Assembly (NCBI GenBank): GCA_018268035.1
Contig: JAFDXI010000153.1
Location: forward strand, 31,880-95,879
DNA: 64,000 nt
Direction of reading: 5' to 3'
From: Bacteroidota bacterium
GTDB lineage: Bacteria > Bacteroidota > Bacteroidia > Chitinophagales > Chitinophagaceae
Shown here one piece after another: positions 54,665 through 64,000 of the stretch. The notes under the pieces were generated by a model that ran no database searches, was not told the origin of the DNA, and worked only from the letters and a program-made list of their open reading frames with translations. Position numbers and translations under genes: made by a program. Position 1 is the stretch's first letter; every line of letters begins with the position of its first letter.

Positions 54665-55729
54665 ATGATAATAAAAACTTTTCCTATTGGAAGTGTACCA
54701 CGTCCCCAATATTTAGTGGATGCATTAGGTGCATATTCTCAACAACAAATCAGCGAAATAGAATTACAACATTTATTTGATAAAGCTTTAAAAGAAACCA
54801 TTCAACAGTTTGAAGCAACAGGTTCACCAGTTATAACTGATGGCGAACAAACAAAACCAAGTTTTGCAACTTATCCCATCAGTGGTATAAAAAATCTTGC
54901 ACCTGATGGAGTTGTCATACCTTTTGCAGATGGGCATACAAGGCAGTTGCCAAAAATTACTTCTGGTCCTTTTCATTACACCACGTATGCAGAAAGTTAT
55001 TTAAAGAAAGCCAAACAACTAACATCATTGCCGGTAAAACAGGCAGTAATTTCTGTGTCTGCCATCAGCCTGTTATATCCTCAGGATGGTATTGAAAATT
55101 ATTCACAAGATCAATTCATTAATGATTTGGTAAATGAAGCAGAATCTGATATCAGGAAATGTTTAAACGCAGGCGCCCATCTTGTACAGATTGACTTTAC
55201 AGAAGGAAGGCTTGCATTGAAATTAGACCCTTCAAAAGGATTATTAAAATCATTTATTGATTTAAATAATAAAGTGCTTAACCGTTTTTCTGAAGAGGAA
55301 AGAAAAAAAATCGGTGTGCATTCCTGTCCCGGTGGCGACCATGATTCTACACATAGTGCAGATATAAGTTATACTGATTTACTGCCACTATTGTTTCAAT
55401 TGAATGCTGGTAATTTTTTCCTTGAATATGCAGGCGAAAAAAACAAACAGGATGTGTTGCAATGCATCAAAGAAAACCTGGGCGCAAATCAAACAGTGTT
55501 TATTGGTGTAACCAATGTAATTAATCCACGCATTGAAACACCAGAAGAAATACGTGACCTTATTTTAGAAGCATCAGAAAAAATTCCATTGAACCAACTC
55601 GGCACAACAGACGATTGCGGTTTCTCACCTTTTGCAGATGATGTTTCCACATCAAGGGATACCGCATTTGCAAAAATCAAAGCGCGTGTGGAAGGAACAA
55701 AACTCGCTGAACAACAACTATCAAATTAA
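54665..55729 (+). CDS. Cobalamin-independent methionine synthase-like (MetE C-terminal family) protein
   Basis: A 354-residue TIM-barrel protein matching the zinc-dependent catalytic half of MetE-type methyltransferases. Visible features are FPIGSVPRPQYLVDALGAY at the start, DGEQTKPSFATYPISG, a metal site with VHSCPGGDHDSTH (His and Cys ligands; about residues 219-231) and a late TTDDCGFSPFADD with the last zinc Cys. Full-length MetE is about 760 residues, so this is the short form, which may act on substrates other than homocysteine. It sits in the CMD/SusCD locus between CMD protein 3 and the esterase. Confidence 0.7.
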   Translation: MIIKTFPIGSVPRPQYLVDALGAYSQQQISEIELQHLFDKALKETIQQFEATGSPVITDGEQTKPSFATYPISGIKNLAPDGVVIPFADGHTRQLPKITSGPFHYTTYAESYLKKAKQLTSLPVKQAVISVSAISLLYPQDGIENYSQDQFINDLVNEAESDIRKCLNAGAHLVQIDFTEGRLALKLDPSKGLLKSFIDLNNKVLNRFSEEERKKIGVHSCPGGDHDSTHSADISYTDLLPLLFQLNAGNFFLEYAGEKNKQDVLQCIKENLGANQTVFIGVTNVINPRIETPEEIRDLILEASEKIPLNQLGTTDDCGFSPFADDVSTSRDTAFAKIKARVEGTKLAEQQLSN

Positions 55730-55786
55730 TAGTATCGGAAACCGGCAAGGCTTTTCAAAATCGCTTTGTCGCAAAAAATAACAGCA

Positions 55787-57250
55787 ATGAAGAGTTATAA
55801 AAAAACAGGTCTTTTGGTTTTTATCATCTTAAGCACATTACATGTTTATGGCCAAAAGTTCAGTGTTAGTTTTTCGCCCACAGCATCCAATGAAAGCTTT
55901 ACAGGTAAAGTGATCTTATACATGTCAAAAGAAGCAAAATCACCAAAGGATGTAATGGTGGGTGCTGAAAAATTTCCATGTTTTGCAATAACGGTATATA
56001 ATGTAAAACCAGGTGATAAGGTTGTGTTTGATGATGATGCGGTTTCATACCCGGTTAAATTATCTGATATTGAAAGAGGAACATACTATGTACAGGCAGT
56101 GTGGGATAAAAATGAAGGCGGCCGTTCAATTGCAGAAAGCCCGGGAAACATTTATAATAACACGATAACAGTTCAATTTAACAGGAACTTCAACACCATA
56201 TTCAACATTGTATGCAACAATGTGGTGAAAGAAAAAAGTTTTGTTGAAACGCAATTTGTAAAAGAATTAAAAGTCTCATCAACATTACTTTCTTCGTTTT
56301 ACAAAAAAGCAACAACCATCAATGCGGCAATCATTCTTCCGAAAGAATATTATGAACAACCGGAGAGAAAATTTCCTGTGCTGTACTGGGTTTCAGGTTA
56401 TGGCGGAGATTACCATAATTTCTCAGATAACAACAACCCTTCTTCACCAATTGATACTACGGCTTGCATAAGGGTTTTTCTTGATGGTAACTGTTCGCTT
56501 GGCCATTGTGTTTATGCCAACAGTGATAACAACGGCCCCTGGGGTGATGCTTTGACACAGGAACTCATACCTCAGGTTGATAAACTTTATCGAACCAACA
56601 AAGCAAGACTTCTTACCGGTCATAGCAGTGGTGGATGGACAGTATTATGGTTGCAGACACATTATCCAAAAATTTTCGATGCATGCTGGTCAAGCTCACC
56701 AGACCCTGTTGATTTCAGAAGTTTTCAGCAAGTGAATTTGTACGAAGACAAAAATACCTTTTATACAAAGGATAGTTCGTTAAGAGCAGCTGGAACAATA
56801 GCAGGGCGTTTTCCATGGATTACTATGAAAACAATGTTACAAATGGAGCATGTAATTTATCGCGGTGAGCAAATGCATTCTTTTGATGCAGTCTTTAGCG
56901 TAAAAAGCAATGATGGTTCTCCAAGAAGATTGTGTAATGAATTAACAGGAATAATTGACACTGTAACAGTAGAGCATTGGATAAATTATGATATCTCACT
57001 GTATGTAAGAACAAACTGGCTGCAACTTGAACCTGATCTGAAAAATAAGATAAGAGTATCTGTGGGTGAACAGGATAATTTCTTATTGAATTATTCAGTG
57101 CATTTATTCGACGATGAAATGAAAAAGACAGATGCAGGTTTTGTGTTTGCTTATTATCCTGGTGATCATTTTACAGTATCCACACCTGAATACAGAATGG
57201 CGGGTTATCAATTCCTGGAACAGAAATATAATGAAATAGAAAACAAATAA
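55787..57250 (+). CDS. Exported esterase (alpha/beta hydrolase, PF00756 type)
   Basis: The ATG at 55787 gives a signal peptide (MKSYKKTGLLVFIILSTLHVYGQ), so it is preferred to the TTG at 55766. The 487-residue protein has a beta-rich N-terminal domain (to about 180) and an esterase domain with GHSSGGWTVLW, where Ser is the nucleophile of the GxSxG motif. His of YYPGDHFTV and an acid from VSVGEQDNF complete the likely triad. Feruloyl-esterase-like and acyl-transferase-like members occur in this family, so an ester on a polysaccharide or small molecule is likely. Next to CMD genes and SusC/SusD. Confidence 0.65.
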   Translation: MKSYKKTGLLVFIILSTLHVYGQKFSVSFSPTASNESFTGKVILYMSKEAKSPKDVMVGAEKFPCFAITVYNVKPGDKVVFDDDAVSYPVKLSDIERGTYYVQAVWDKNEGGRSIAESPGNIYNNTITVQFNRNFNTIFNIVCNNVVKEKSFVETQFVKELKVSSTLLSSFYKKATTINAAIILPKEYYEQPERKFPVLYWVSGYGGDYHNFSDNNNPSSPIDTTACIRVFLDGNCSLGHCVYANSDNNGPWGDALTQELIPQVDKLYRTNKARLLTGHSSGGWTVLWLQTHYPKIFDACWSSSPDPVDFRSFQQVNLYEDKNTFYTKDSSLRAAGTIAGRFPWITMKTMLQMEHVIYRGEQMHSFDAVFSVKSNDGSPRRLCNELTGIIDTVTVEHWINYDISLYVRTNWLQLEPDLKNKIRVSVGEQDNFLLNYSVHLFDDEMKKTDAGFVFAYYPGDHFTVSTPEYRMAGYQFLEQKYNEIENK

Positions 57251-57350
57251 GATAAATCAAACAATAAAATTGAAACATCTTTTCGATAGCAATACGAATC
57301 AGGGATGTTGAAACTGCAAATCAAAAAATCAAAAACATAAAAAATAAATT

Positions 57351-57911
57351 ATGCCACACATTAAAGTAGATCCAGACTTACCTGGCATTAGAAGCCTATT
57401 AGCCTTTAGTCCGGAACCAGCAACGCCAATGGGCAAACTTGCTAATTTATTGCTGCGTACAAATAAGGGATTAAGTATGCCAGAAAGAGAATTAATTGGC
57501 GCTTATGTCTCTTACCTCAATGATTGTTTTTATTGCTACCATTCTCATGGCGCCCTTGTTACCTGTTATTTGAATGACAACAACAGATTGATTGAACAGG
57601 TAAGGAAAGACTATAATCAAGCTGATATTTCTGAAAAGATGAAAGCACTACTATCCATCGCAGGCAGCGTGCAAAAGGACGGCAAATCTGTAACAGAAGA
57701 ACAAATTATAAAAGCAAGAGATGATGGTGCAAGTGATAAAGACATTCATGATACTGTGCTCATAGCTGCAATGTTTTGCATGTTTAATCGCTATGTGGAC
57801 GGGCTTGCTGCTAACACACCAACAGGCCTTTCATCTTATTTGAAAAGGGAAAAACAAATTATGGAACATGGTTATGGTAATTATATTTTTTCTACATCGC
57901 AACCAGAATAA
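57351..57911 (+). CDS. CMD/AhpD-like protein 4
   Basis: A 186-residue paralogue of the three CMD proteins upstream, with an intact CFYCYHSHGAL motif (about residues 60-70). The start PHIKVDPDLPGIRSLLAF and late SDKDIHDTVLIAAMFCMFNRYVDGLA match the rest. It is nearest to CMD protein 3. It comes directly before the SusC-like gene, with 33 bases between. Confidence 0.75.
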   Translation: MPHIKVDPDLPGIRSLLAFSPEPATPMGKLANLLLRTNKGLSMPERELIGAYVSYLNDCFYCYHSHGALVTCYLNDNNRLIEQVRKDYNQADISEKMKALLSIAGSVQKDGKSVTEEQIIKARDDGASDKDIHDTVLIAAMFCMFNRYVDGLAANTPTGLSSYLKREKQIMEHGYGNYIFSTSQPE

Positions 57912-57944
57912 AAAAAACATTTTACAACCAATTACTAAAACAAA

Positions 57945-60887
57945 ATGAAAAGAACATTTATTTTTATTTCGCTACTCATGTTGTTTTTGACACCACTGTT
58001 ATCTACAGCGCAAAACAACACAGTTAACTTAAAAGTTATAGAAGCAAACGGGCAACCTGTACCATCTGCAACAATTATTGTAGATAAGAAAAGAACTTTC
58101 ATCACAGATGTCAATGGTTATATTATTATACCAAATGCAGGCAATTCAATAATTTCAATCAGTTCAACAGGCTACAAATCAAAAACACTAAGGGCAGATA
58201 CACTAACGCAATCAACTATAGTGCTTGAACAGGATGTTGCCAATCTGGATGAGGTTGTAGTTACCGGTTTATCCACAACATTAAAAAGAAGAAATCTTGC
58301 AAATGCAGTGGCAACCATATCATCAAAAGAACTGAGTGGCACAGCGCCTGCACAAACTTTAGATGCAGCATTGGAAGGTAAAATTCCGGGCGCCTATATC
58401 AATGCCAATTCAGGTGCACCGGGTGGTGGTATATCCGTCAAATTACGCGGAGTTACATCTGTGTATGGAAACACGCAACCTTTATATGTAATTGATGGTG
58501 TATTTATTGATAACAGTATTACATCGGCAGGATTAAATGCTGTTACCACTGCTGCCAGCGGAGGTGCACCAACATCAACACAGGATAATGCTTCCAGCCG
58601 TATTGCAGATATTAACCCTGAGGATATTGCGAACATTGAAATTTTAAAAGGCGCTTCTGCTGCTGCAGTATATGGATCCAAAGCTGCTGCTGGTGTTGTA
58701 ATCATAACAACAAAAAAAGGAAGGCAGGGAAAAACTACAATAAATGTATCACAGGATCTTGGTGCTATCACAGCAAGAAAATTATTAGGTGTCAGGCAAT
58801 TCACTGCTGACAGGGCAGCAAGTTTATCTAGTGATAGCGCAACGAGTGTTGCACTGAGACAGGAATTTGAAGACGCACAGTCATCCGGAAATATTTACGA
58901 TTATGAAAAAGAAATTTATGGCAATACCGGGTTTGCAAGAAACACGGAAATAAGCTTAACTGGGGGCAATGAACGTACAACCTTTTTCTTCTCAGCTTCA
59001 CAAAAAGATGAAGACGGTATTGTGGACAGAACCGGTTATCGCAATAACAGTTTAAGGCTTAACGTTGATCATAATATTTCTGATAAAGTCAAAGTAGGTT
59101 TCACAACAAACTATATTAACTCATCTTCAGACAGAGGCTTGTTTGGCAATGATAATGCAGGTGTAACAATAGGAATTGCTTTATCTTCAACACCTTCATT
59201 TGCACAATTGCATCCAGACGCAAACGGAATTTATCCTTCTAATCCATTTGCTTCATCCAACCCATTGCAGACAATCGCATTAATGCAAAACAATGAATCT
59301 GTAAACAGGTTTATCACTGGTATTAATCTTGAAGCCATTTTACAAAGCAATGCTAAAAGCATAACAAAATTTATTGCCAGGGGCGGAGTTGATTTTTATA
59401 ATCTTGAAACCAAAGCCTTATTCCCGGGAGTTTTACAATGGCAGGCTGTAAATAAAGGCACATCAATCCAGGGCTTTACCAGAAGTTTAAACACAAACTA
59501 TATTGCATCGCTTGTTAATTCATTTACGCCTTCAGATAATTTATCCCTTACCACATCAGCAGGCATTACACAGGAGTCCGGCGATTATAATAACATATTA
59601 AATGTTGCAACACAAGTGATAGCCGGTCAGAGCAACGTGGACCAGGCTGGTGCATTAAACGCAACTCAATTCCAAAATAAATATTTAAATACCGGAATTT
59701 TTGTGCAGGAAGAAGCAAACATTTATGATGCTGTTGTTTTAACTACAGGTGTCCGCTTTGACAGGAGCAGCAATAATGGAGATGCTGCAAAATTTTATAC
59801 ATATCCGAAAGCTGGTATTTCCTGGAACCTTTCCAAATCAGGAATTGTAAAAGATGGTTTGTTTAATAATGTAAAACTTCGTGCAGCTTATGGTCAGGCC
59901 AACAACATCCCTGCTTATGGCAGCAAGTTTACAGGAATGGCAATATCAAATATTGCAGGCAACCCTGGAGTTATTGTGAATATTCAACAGGGTGATGCGA
60001 ACATAAAACCTGAAAGACAAAAAGAACTGGAAGCAGGTATTGACTTTAGTTTATTGAATAACAGGTTAAGCTTTGAATTGACATACTACAATAAAAGCAT
60101 CAGTGATTTCCTGATGTTGCAAAGCTTACCGGCATCGTCAGGGTTTTCAAGCAAATGGTTGAATGCAGGCGACCTGCGCAACAGAGGTGTGGAACTTGGC
60201 ATGAATGCAATTCCTGTTCAAACAAAAAATGTAACTTGGAATACATCAGTTAATTTCTGGATGAACAGATCAAAAGTTACAAGGTTAATTATTCCACCAA
60301 TACCACAAGGTTCATTTGGTTATGTGCTGGGTTCTTTCCAGATTGAACAAGGCAAATCAGCAACACAGATTGTTGGATTGGATGGTGATAACGGTGTTGG
60401 TGTCTTGGGCGATGCTGAGCCAAAATTCCAAATGAATACTTATAATGAAGTAACTTTTTGGGGTAAGCTTAGTTTACGTTTCCTGTTGCACTGGAAACAG
60501 GGTGGAGACAATATCAACCTGACATCGCTTGAAAATGATTTTGGTGGCACCAGTGTTGATTATGATAATGTAACCAATAAACTGGGTGTACCCGATGCAG
60601 TGTACCGCATTATGCAAATTGGTACTACTGCAAGAATTTTTGTACAGGATGCAAGCTACCTGCGTTTACGTGAAGTGGGATTGTATTATTCATTCAATAA
60701 CCTGAAAAATATTCTTATAAAAGATATCAGGCTCGGGGTATCACTCAACAATTATCTGACTATTACAAAATATAAATCTTATGATCCTGAAGTATCCAAT
60801 TTCGGTACAGGATTTTCTACAGGTGTAGATGTTGACCCTTATCCTGCAAGTAAACGTGCAGAATTTCATATTTCATTAAGCTTTTAA
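57945..60887 (+). CDS. SusC/RagA-family TonB-linked outer-membrane receptor
   Basis: A 980-residue receptor that imports a glycan or other oligomer through the outer membrane, powered by TonB. It has a signal peptide (1-23, ending STAQ), a carboxypeptidase-regulatory-like domain (about 24-105), a plug with DEVVVTGLSTTLKRRNLANAVATI and ILKGASAAAVYGSKAAAGVVIITTKKG, and a large barrel ending FHISLSF. It is slightly short for SusC (usually 1000-1100). A SusD partner follows 17 bases later. Confidence 0.9.
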   Translation: MKRTFIFISLLMLFLTPLLSTAQNNTVNLKVIEANGQPVPSATIIVDKKRTFITDVNGYIIIPNAGNSIISISSTGYKSKTLRADTLTQSTIVLEQDVANLDEVVVTGLSTTLKRRNLANAVATISSKELSGTAPAQTLDAALEGKIPGAYINANSGAPGGGISVKLRGVTSVYGNTQPLYVIDGVFIDNSITSAGLNAVTTAASGGAPTSTQDNASSRIADINPEDIANIEILKGASAAAVYGSKAAAGVVIITTKKGRQGKTTINVSQDLGAITARKLLGVRQFTADRAASLSSDSATSVALRQEFEDAQSSGNIYDYEKEIYGNTGFARNTEISLTGGNERTTFFFSASQKDEDGIVDRTGYRNNSLRLNVDHNISDKVKVGFTTNYINSSSDRGLFGNDNAGVTIGIALSSTPSFAQLHPDANGIYPSNPFASSNPLQTIALMQNNESVNRFITGINLEAILQSNAKSITKFIARGGVDFYNLETKALFPGVLQWQAVNKGTSIQGFTRSLNTNYIASLVNSFTPSDNLSLTTSAGITQESGDYNNILNVATQVIAGQSNVDQAGALNATQFQNKYLNTGIFVQEEANIYDAVVLTTGVRFDRSSNNGDAAKFYTYPKAGISWNLSKSGIVKDGLFNNVKLRAAYGQANNIPAYGSKFTGMAISNIAGNPGVIVNIQQGDANIKPERQKELEAGIDFSLLNNRLSFELTYYNKSISDFLMLQSLPASSGFSSKWLNAGDLRNRGVELGMNAIPVQTKNVTWNTSVNFWMNRSKVTRLIIPPIPQGSFGYVLGSFQIEQGKSATQIVGLDGDNGVGVLGDAEPKFQMNTYNEVTFWGKLSLRFLLHWKQGGDNINLTSLENDFGGTSVDYDNVTNKLGVPDAVYRIMQIGTTARIFVQDASYLRLREVGLYYSFNNLKNILIKDIRLGVSLNNYLTITKYKSYDPEVSNFGTGFSTGVDVDPYPASKRAEFHISLSF

Positions 60888-60904
60888 TTATAACAACTAT
60901 TACA

Positions 60905-62209
60905 ATGAAAAAAATATTAAATATTCAAACGTTATCTATTGCAACAATGATGTTGTTCTTTGTTTCCTGCAAAAAAGATTATGGCAACCTGAACGGTCCA
61001 ACTGTTGAAGCCTATCAAAAAGATGCAACATTAGCAGAGCTTAATAACCTCGTTAGTGGCACAGAATCTGGAATGCGAAATTCTATCGCTTTCTATTTAG
61101 ATGATGTAGGCACAATTGGCAGGGAGATTTATCACTTCTCCAATTCTGAACCTCGTTATGTAACTGACTTATTAGGAGCCAGCAATGCTGAATTAAGCGG
61201 AAGCAATTTTTATATTGCAACACCTTGGGCATCCAGGTACAGGGTTATTAAAAATTGTAATACGCTGATTGCTTCAGCCAACAATACAACGCTGGCAACT
61301 GATGCACAAAAGAAAGCTTATACCGGTTTTGCAAAAACTATTGAAGCTTACCAGTTATTAATGAATTTAAATCTTACAGATTCAAATGGTATCCGTATTG
61401 ATGTTGCAGATCCTGAGAACCTCGGGCCAATTGTGGATTATAATACTGCACTGGCAAGCATATCTTCTTTACTGGATGATGGCAAAAATGATTTGACAGG
61501 GTCAGATGTAGTATTTACATTGGCTGGTTTCTCACAATTCAATGATGCAGCCGGACTGGTAAAATTCAACAGAGCACTTGCAGCAAGAGTTGATATCTAT
61601 GAAAAAAAATGGAGTGATGCTTTAAATGCATTGAATGAATCTTTCTTCGATTTAAACGGAGATTTTTATTCAGGGGTTAACCATGTTTTTGGGACAGGCT
61701 CAGGAGATCAGTTGAACCCGGTATTCATTCCTCAAAACCAAAGTGGAGAAGTGCGTGTAGCTCATCCCTCTTTTGCTGAAGATATATTGCCTAATGATGA
61801 CCGCATCAACAAAGCAACTTTGCGCAATTCCACTGCATCTATCTCCGCTGGTCTAAGCAGTAACAGAGATGTTTGGGTTTATACTTCCAGCACAGCTCCA
61901 ATTCCTATTATCAGGAATGAAGAACTTATATTAATCTATGCTGAAGCTAATATTCAATTAAACAATTTTGGAGATGCCATCAATGCTTTAAACATAATCC
62001 GAAATAAACATGGGCTCAACAATTATAGTGGTGCACAAACACAAGATGCACTCATTGACGAATTACTATATGAAAGACGTTATTCATTATACTTTGAAGG
62101 GCACAGGTGGATTGACCTTCGCCGTTACAACAAGCTTGATGAATTGCCTTTAGACAGGCCTGATGATAATGTGTGGAGCGAATTTCCTTTGCCCGTAACA
62201 GAACAATAG
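60905..62209 (+). CDS. SusD/RagB-family surface glycan-binding lipoprotein
   Basis: A 434-residue lipoprotein (lipobox FFVSC, Cys22) that covers the mouth of SusC and binds the ligand. The tetratricopeptide helices are visible (AKTIEAYQLLMNLNLTDSNG, RNEELILIYAEANIQLNNFG), and the C-terminal end LLYERRYSLYFEGHRWIDLRRYNKL is the classic SusD signature. The presence of the pair implies uptake of an oligomeric substrate by this locus, though the ligand cannot be read from sequence. Confidence 0.9.
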   Translation: MKKILNIQTLSIATMMLFFVSCKKDYGNLNGPTVEAYQKDATLAELNNLVSGTESGMRNSIAFYLDDVGTIGREIYHFSNSEPRYVTDLLGASNAELSGSNFYIATPWASRYRVIKNCNTLIASANNTTLATDAQKKAYTGFAKTIEAYQLLMNLNLTDSNGIRIDVADPENLGPIVDYNTALASISSLLDDGKNDLTGSDVVFTLAGFSQFNDAAGLVKFNRALAARVDIYEKKWSDALNALNESFFDLNGDFYSGVNHVFGTGSGDQLNPVFIPQNQSGEVRVAHPSFAEDILPNDDRINKATLRNSTASISAGLSSNRDVWVYTSSTAPIPIIRNEELILIYAEANIQLNNFGDAINALNIIRNKHGLNNYSGAQTQDALIDELLYERRYSLYFEGHRWIDLRRYNKLDELPLDRPDDNVWSEFPLPVTEQ

Positions 62210-62223
62210 TTTTTTTTAAAATA

Positions 62224-62282
62224 GTGGATGGTAGCTGTAATAAGTATAAGCACTTTATATTTGTTCACAGGCTACCATTCAC
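62224..62282. terminator. Inverted repeat after SusD
   Basis: GTGGATGGTAGC (62224-62235) and GCTACCATTCAC (62271-62282) pair at 11 of 12 positions around a 35-base loop. The loop contains the -7-like box TATATTTG (62256-62263) for the next gene. It could be a transcript end or a regulatory structure. Confidence 0.35.
62256..62263 (+). promoter_or_regulatory. -7-like box TATATTTG upstream of the DUF3179 gene
   Basis: TATATTTG fits TAnnTTTG and lies 46 bases before the ATG. A -33 TTTG was not found at the standard distance. Confidence 0.35.
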
Positions 62283-62309
62283 ATTTTATATACTTATTCC
62301 TTCACCATT

Positions 62310-63494
62310 ATGAAGTCCTGGCAACTACCCATTGGTTTATTTTTTTTAATTGCTATTGAAATATTGCGTGTTTATTTCATCATGCCTTTTCCCGGCAGCC
62401 AGCAATCCAATACAATTGACATTGCTTATTTTATTGACAGGAATATCTGGTGGCTGCGGCTGATTGGCATTTGTATTACCATCATTCCTTTGTACAGCTT
62501 ATTACAATCAGGAAAACGATGGAAGAAAATTATTGTCATCCTGGTATTGATTGTGTATGGTGCTATTGTTTACTTGTTTAATTTTAAATTTTTAGCAGAC
62601 AAATTATTTTTCCAACCCAATTACAAATTGCTTGTCAGCGCTGCATCTGATACTACCAACAGAAATAAATTGATAATAGGCGTTGTCACTAACAACAAAG
62701 CAAAAGCGTATCCGATTGAAATGATCGGTTATCACCACCAGTTACTGGACACCCTATGCGGAGAACCAGCTTTGATTACGTATTGCACCGTATGCAGATC
62801 GGGCAGGGTGTATAGCCCTGTTGTCAATGGCAAACTGGAAAAATTCAGGTTGGTTGGCATGGATCATTATAATGCCATTTTTGAAGATGCTACTACCCAT
62901 AGTTGGTGGCGGCAGGAAAACGGGAAAGCCATTACTGGTATTTTAAAAGGTGCATCATTAAAAGAAATTCCTTCTTTTCAAATGTCTTTGGGCGACTGGC
63001 TTTTATTGCATCCCAACAGTATAATTTTACAACCCGATTCAAATTTCAAAAAAGAATATGCAGATCTAAAGGGCTATGATGATGGCACCATAAAAAGCAG
63101 TTTGGAAAAACGTGACACTGCATCCTGGAAATTCAAATCATGGGTGATAGGAATAAAAATTAATGGCCACTCAAAAGCATATAACTGGAATACATTGGCA
63201 AAAAATAAATTGTTGCAAGATGAATTTTATGGTAGCGCTTTTCTGTTGACAATGAGTAAGGATGAAAGAAGTTTTTATGTCTTAAACAGGGAAACATCTA
63301 ATGGAGTTTTACAATTCAGTTATGACAGCACTTTCACTTTTCTAAAGGATGATGTATCAAACTCTACTTGGAATATCAATGGTGTTTGTGTTGATGGCGC
63401 CATGAAGGGAACAAGATTGCAACCTGTGCAGGCATACCAGGAATTCTGGCATTCATGGCAATCCTTTCATCCGGATACGGAAAAAGCAAATTAA
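62310..63494 (+). CDS. DUF3179 domain protein with membrane anchor
   Basis: A 394-residue protein with three or four hydrophobic segments in the first 90 residues (LPIGLFFLIAIEILRVYFIMP and two more) and a DUF3179 domain after that. Family features are the LITYCTVCRSGRVYSP motif (a Cys-x-x-Cys, where most members have a CPLC-like pair), DHYNAIFEDATTHSWWRQENGKAITG, and LGDWLLLHPNSIILQPD. Function of DUF3179 is unknown. It follows the SusC/SusD pair on the same strand but a separate promoter is likely. Confidence 0.7.
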   Translation: MKSWQLPIGLFFLIAIEILRVYFIMPFPGSQQSNTIDIAYFIDRNIWWLRLIGICITIIPLYSLLQSGKRWKKIIVILVLIVYGAIVYLFNFKFLADKLFFQPNYKLLVSAASDTTNRNKLIIGVVTNNKAKAYPIEMIGYHHQLLDTLCGEPALITYCTVCRSGRVYSPVVNGKLEKFRLVGMDHYNAIFEDATTHSWWRQENGKAITGILKGASLKEIPSFQMSLGDWLLLHPNSIILQPDSNFKKEYADLKGYDDGTIKSSLEKRDTASWKFKSWVIGIKINGHSKAYNWNTLAKNKLLQDEFYGSAFLLTMSKDERSFYVLNRETSNGVLQFSYDSTFTFLKDDVSNSTWNINGVCVDGAMKGTRLQPVQAYQEFWHSWQSFHPDTEKAN

Positions 63495-63545
63495 TGGGAA
63501 GCATGTATCCCTTATGCAGTAAACCAGTTTTTAAACATGCATTTC

Positions 63546-64000
63546 TCACTCTTTCACAAATTGCTTCGTCACCACATCACCACTACTTTCTATTTTCAAC
63601 AGGTAATTCCCCGGGTGCAGGGAAGCGATATTGATGTTGTATAACGGTACCGAATTGGCGATGGTTTGCATTTTCGCCGTTCCGGTTAGATCAATTACAC
63701 TCAGTTTTACTTTTTTATCCTTTGGCAAACCTTCTACATGCAAAACATTTTTTGCCGGGTTGGGCGAAATTTTTATTGCAGTATTATTTATGGCAATCAC
63801 ATTGGAATAATTAACTGCGCCGGTAACACTCGTTGTTTGCAGGCGGTAATAGTTGTCGCCGCTGAGTGGTGCGGCATCGTTGTAATAATTGTTACCGGAT
63901 AATGGTGAATGGTTAATGGAGGCGCTGTACACGGTTGACCAGTGTGCGCCATCACCGCTACGTTGTATGGCATAATTTTTTATGCCCGGCACATTATTCC
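63546..64000 (-). CDS. T9SS-secreted protein, C-terminal part (continues past the window edge)
   Basis: The frame stays open to the right edge; the GTG at 63992 is only an internal codon, so the gene begins outside. The last 150 residues contain a beta-rich section (YAIQRSGDGAHWSTVYSASI, then DNYYRLQTTSVTGAVNYSNVIAI) and a T9SS type A sorting domain that starts KISPNPAKNVLHVEGL and ends KQFVKE. The rest is unknown. It converges on the DUF3179 gene with a 51-base gap. Confidence 0.65.
   Translation of the reverse strand, partial: NNVPGIKNYAIQRSGDGAHWSTVYSASINHSPLSGNNYYNDAAPLSGDNYYRLQTTSVTGAVNYSNVIAINNTAIKISPNPAKNVLHVEGLPKDKKVKLSVIDLTGTAKMQTIANSVPLYNINIASLHPGNYLLKIESSGDVVTKQFVKE

Noticed and set aside
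1..64000. CRISPR arrays, prophage or insertion sequences
   Set aside because: No regularly spaced repeats, transposase, integrase or phage structural genes were seen.

Overview
The window comes from a low-GC genome of the phylum Bacteroidota, most likely a member of the Chitinophagaceae or a close relative. The evidence is three proteins with type IX secretion (T9SS) C-terminal sorting domains, a SusC/SusD pair, lipoproteins with typical lipoboxes, and promoters of the Bacteroidota form TTTG-N19/20-TAnnTTTG. The family placement is inference; the phylum is well supported. No tRNA, rRNA, CRISPR array, prophage or insertion sequence was seen.

Left arm (1-24.6 kb), sugar metabolism. Three exported alpha-galactosidase-like glycoside hydrolases (2354-3985, 4115-6310, 17937-19973) lie around a tightly overlapping three-gene operon (13653-16689) encoding an AgaS-type sugar isomerase, a PfkB kinase and a class II aldolase, which reads as a tagatose-phosphate route for galactose or galactosamine. 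An exported PQQ-type sugar dehydrogenase (10355) is divergent from an exported SMP-30-type lactonase (9398), a plausible aldose-to-acid pair. The same arm holds a decayed kynureninase gene (7732-8300), an ECF sigma factor with a small membrane partner, a DCoH-type pterin dehydratase, and an ABC ATPase plus TolC with no membrane permease beside them.

Centre (24.6-40.5 kb), housekeeping. grpE-dnaJ, a thioredoxin-like protein, folB, a TPR protein, and then 21 ribosomal protein genes from rpsJ to rplO followed by secY. The cluster has its own promoter in front of rpsJ. It lacks the usual str-type genes upstream (rpsL, rpsG, fusA) and the alpha-operon genes downstream (infA, rpmJ, rpsM, rpsK, rpsD, rpoA, rplQ). 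Several intergenic hairpins sit inside it.

Right arm (40.5-64 kb). A polysaccharide flippase; a three-gene cassette of unknown function with a Trp/Cys-rich 734-residue protein, a DUF1360 membrane protein and a small Cys-headed protein; an NlpC/P60 lipoprotein; dnaE; then an unusual locus (51.5-62.2 kb) with four paralogous carboxymuconolactone-decarboxylase/AhpD-like proteins, an MFS transporter, a MetE-like protein, an exported esterase and a SusC/SusD pair, followed by a DUF3179 protein. This locus looks like an uptake and processing system for an unidentified substrate. It and the Trp/Cys-rich cassette are the best candidates for undescribed biology in the window. One of the four paralogues lacks the first cysteine of the CxxC motif.
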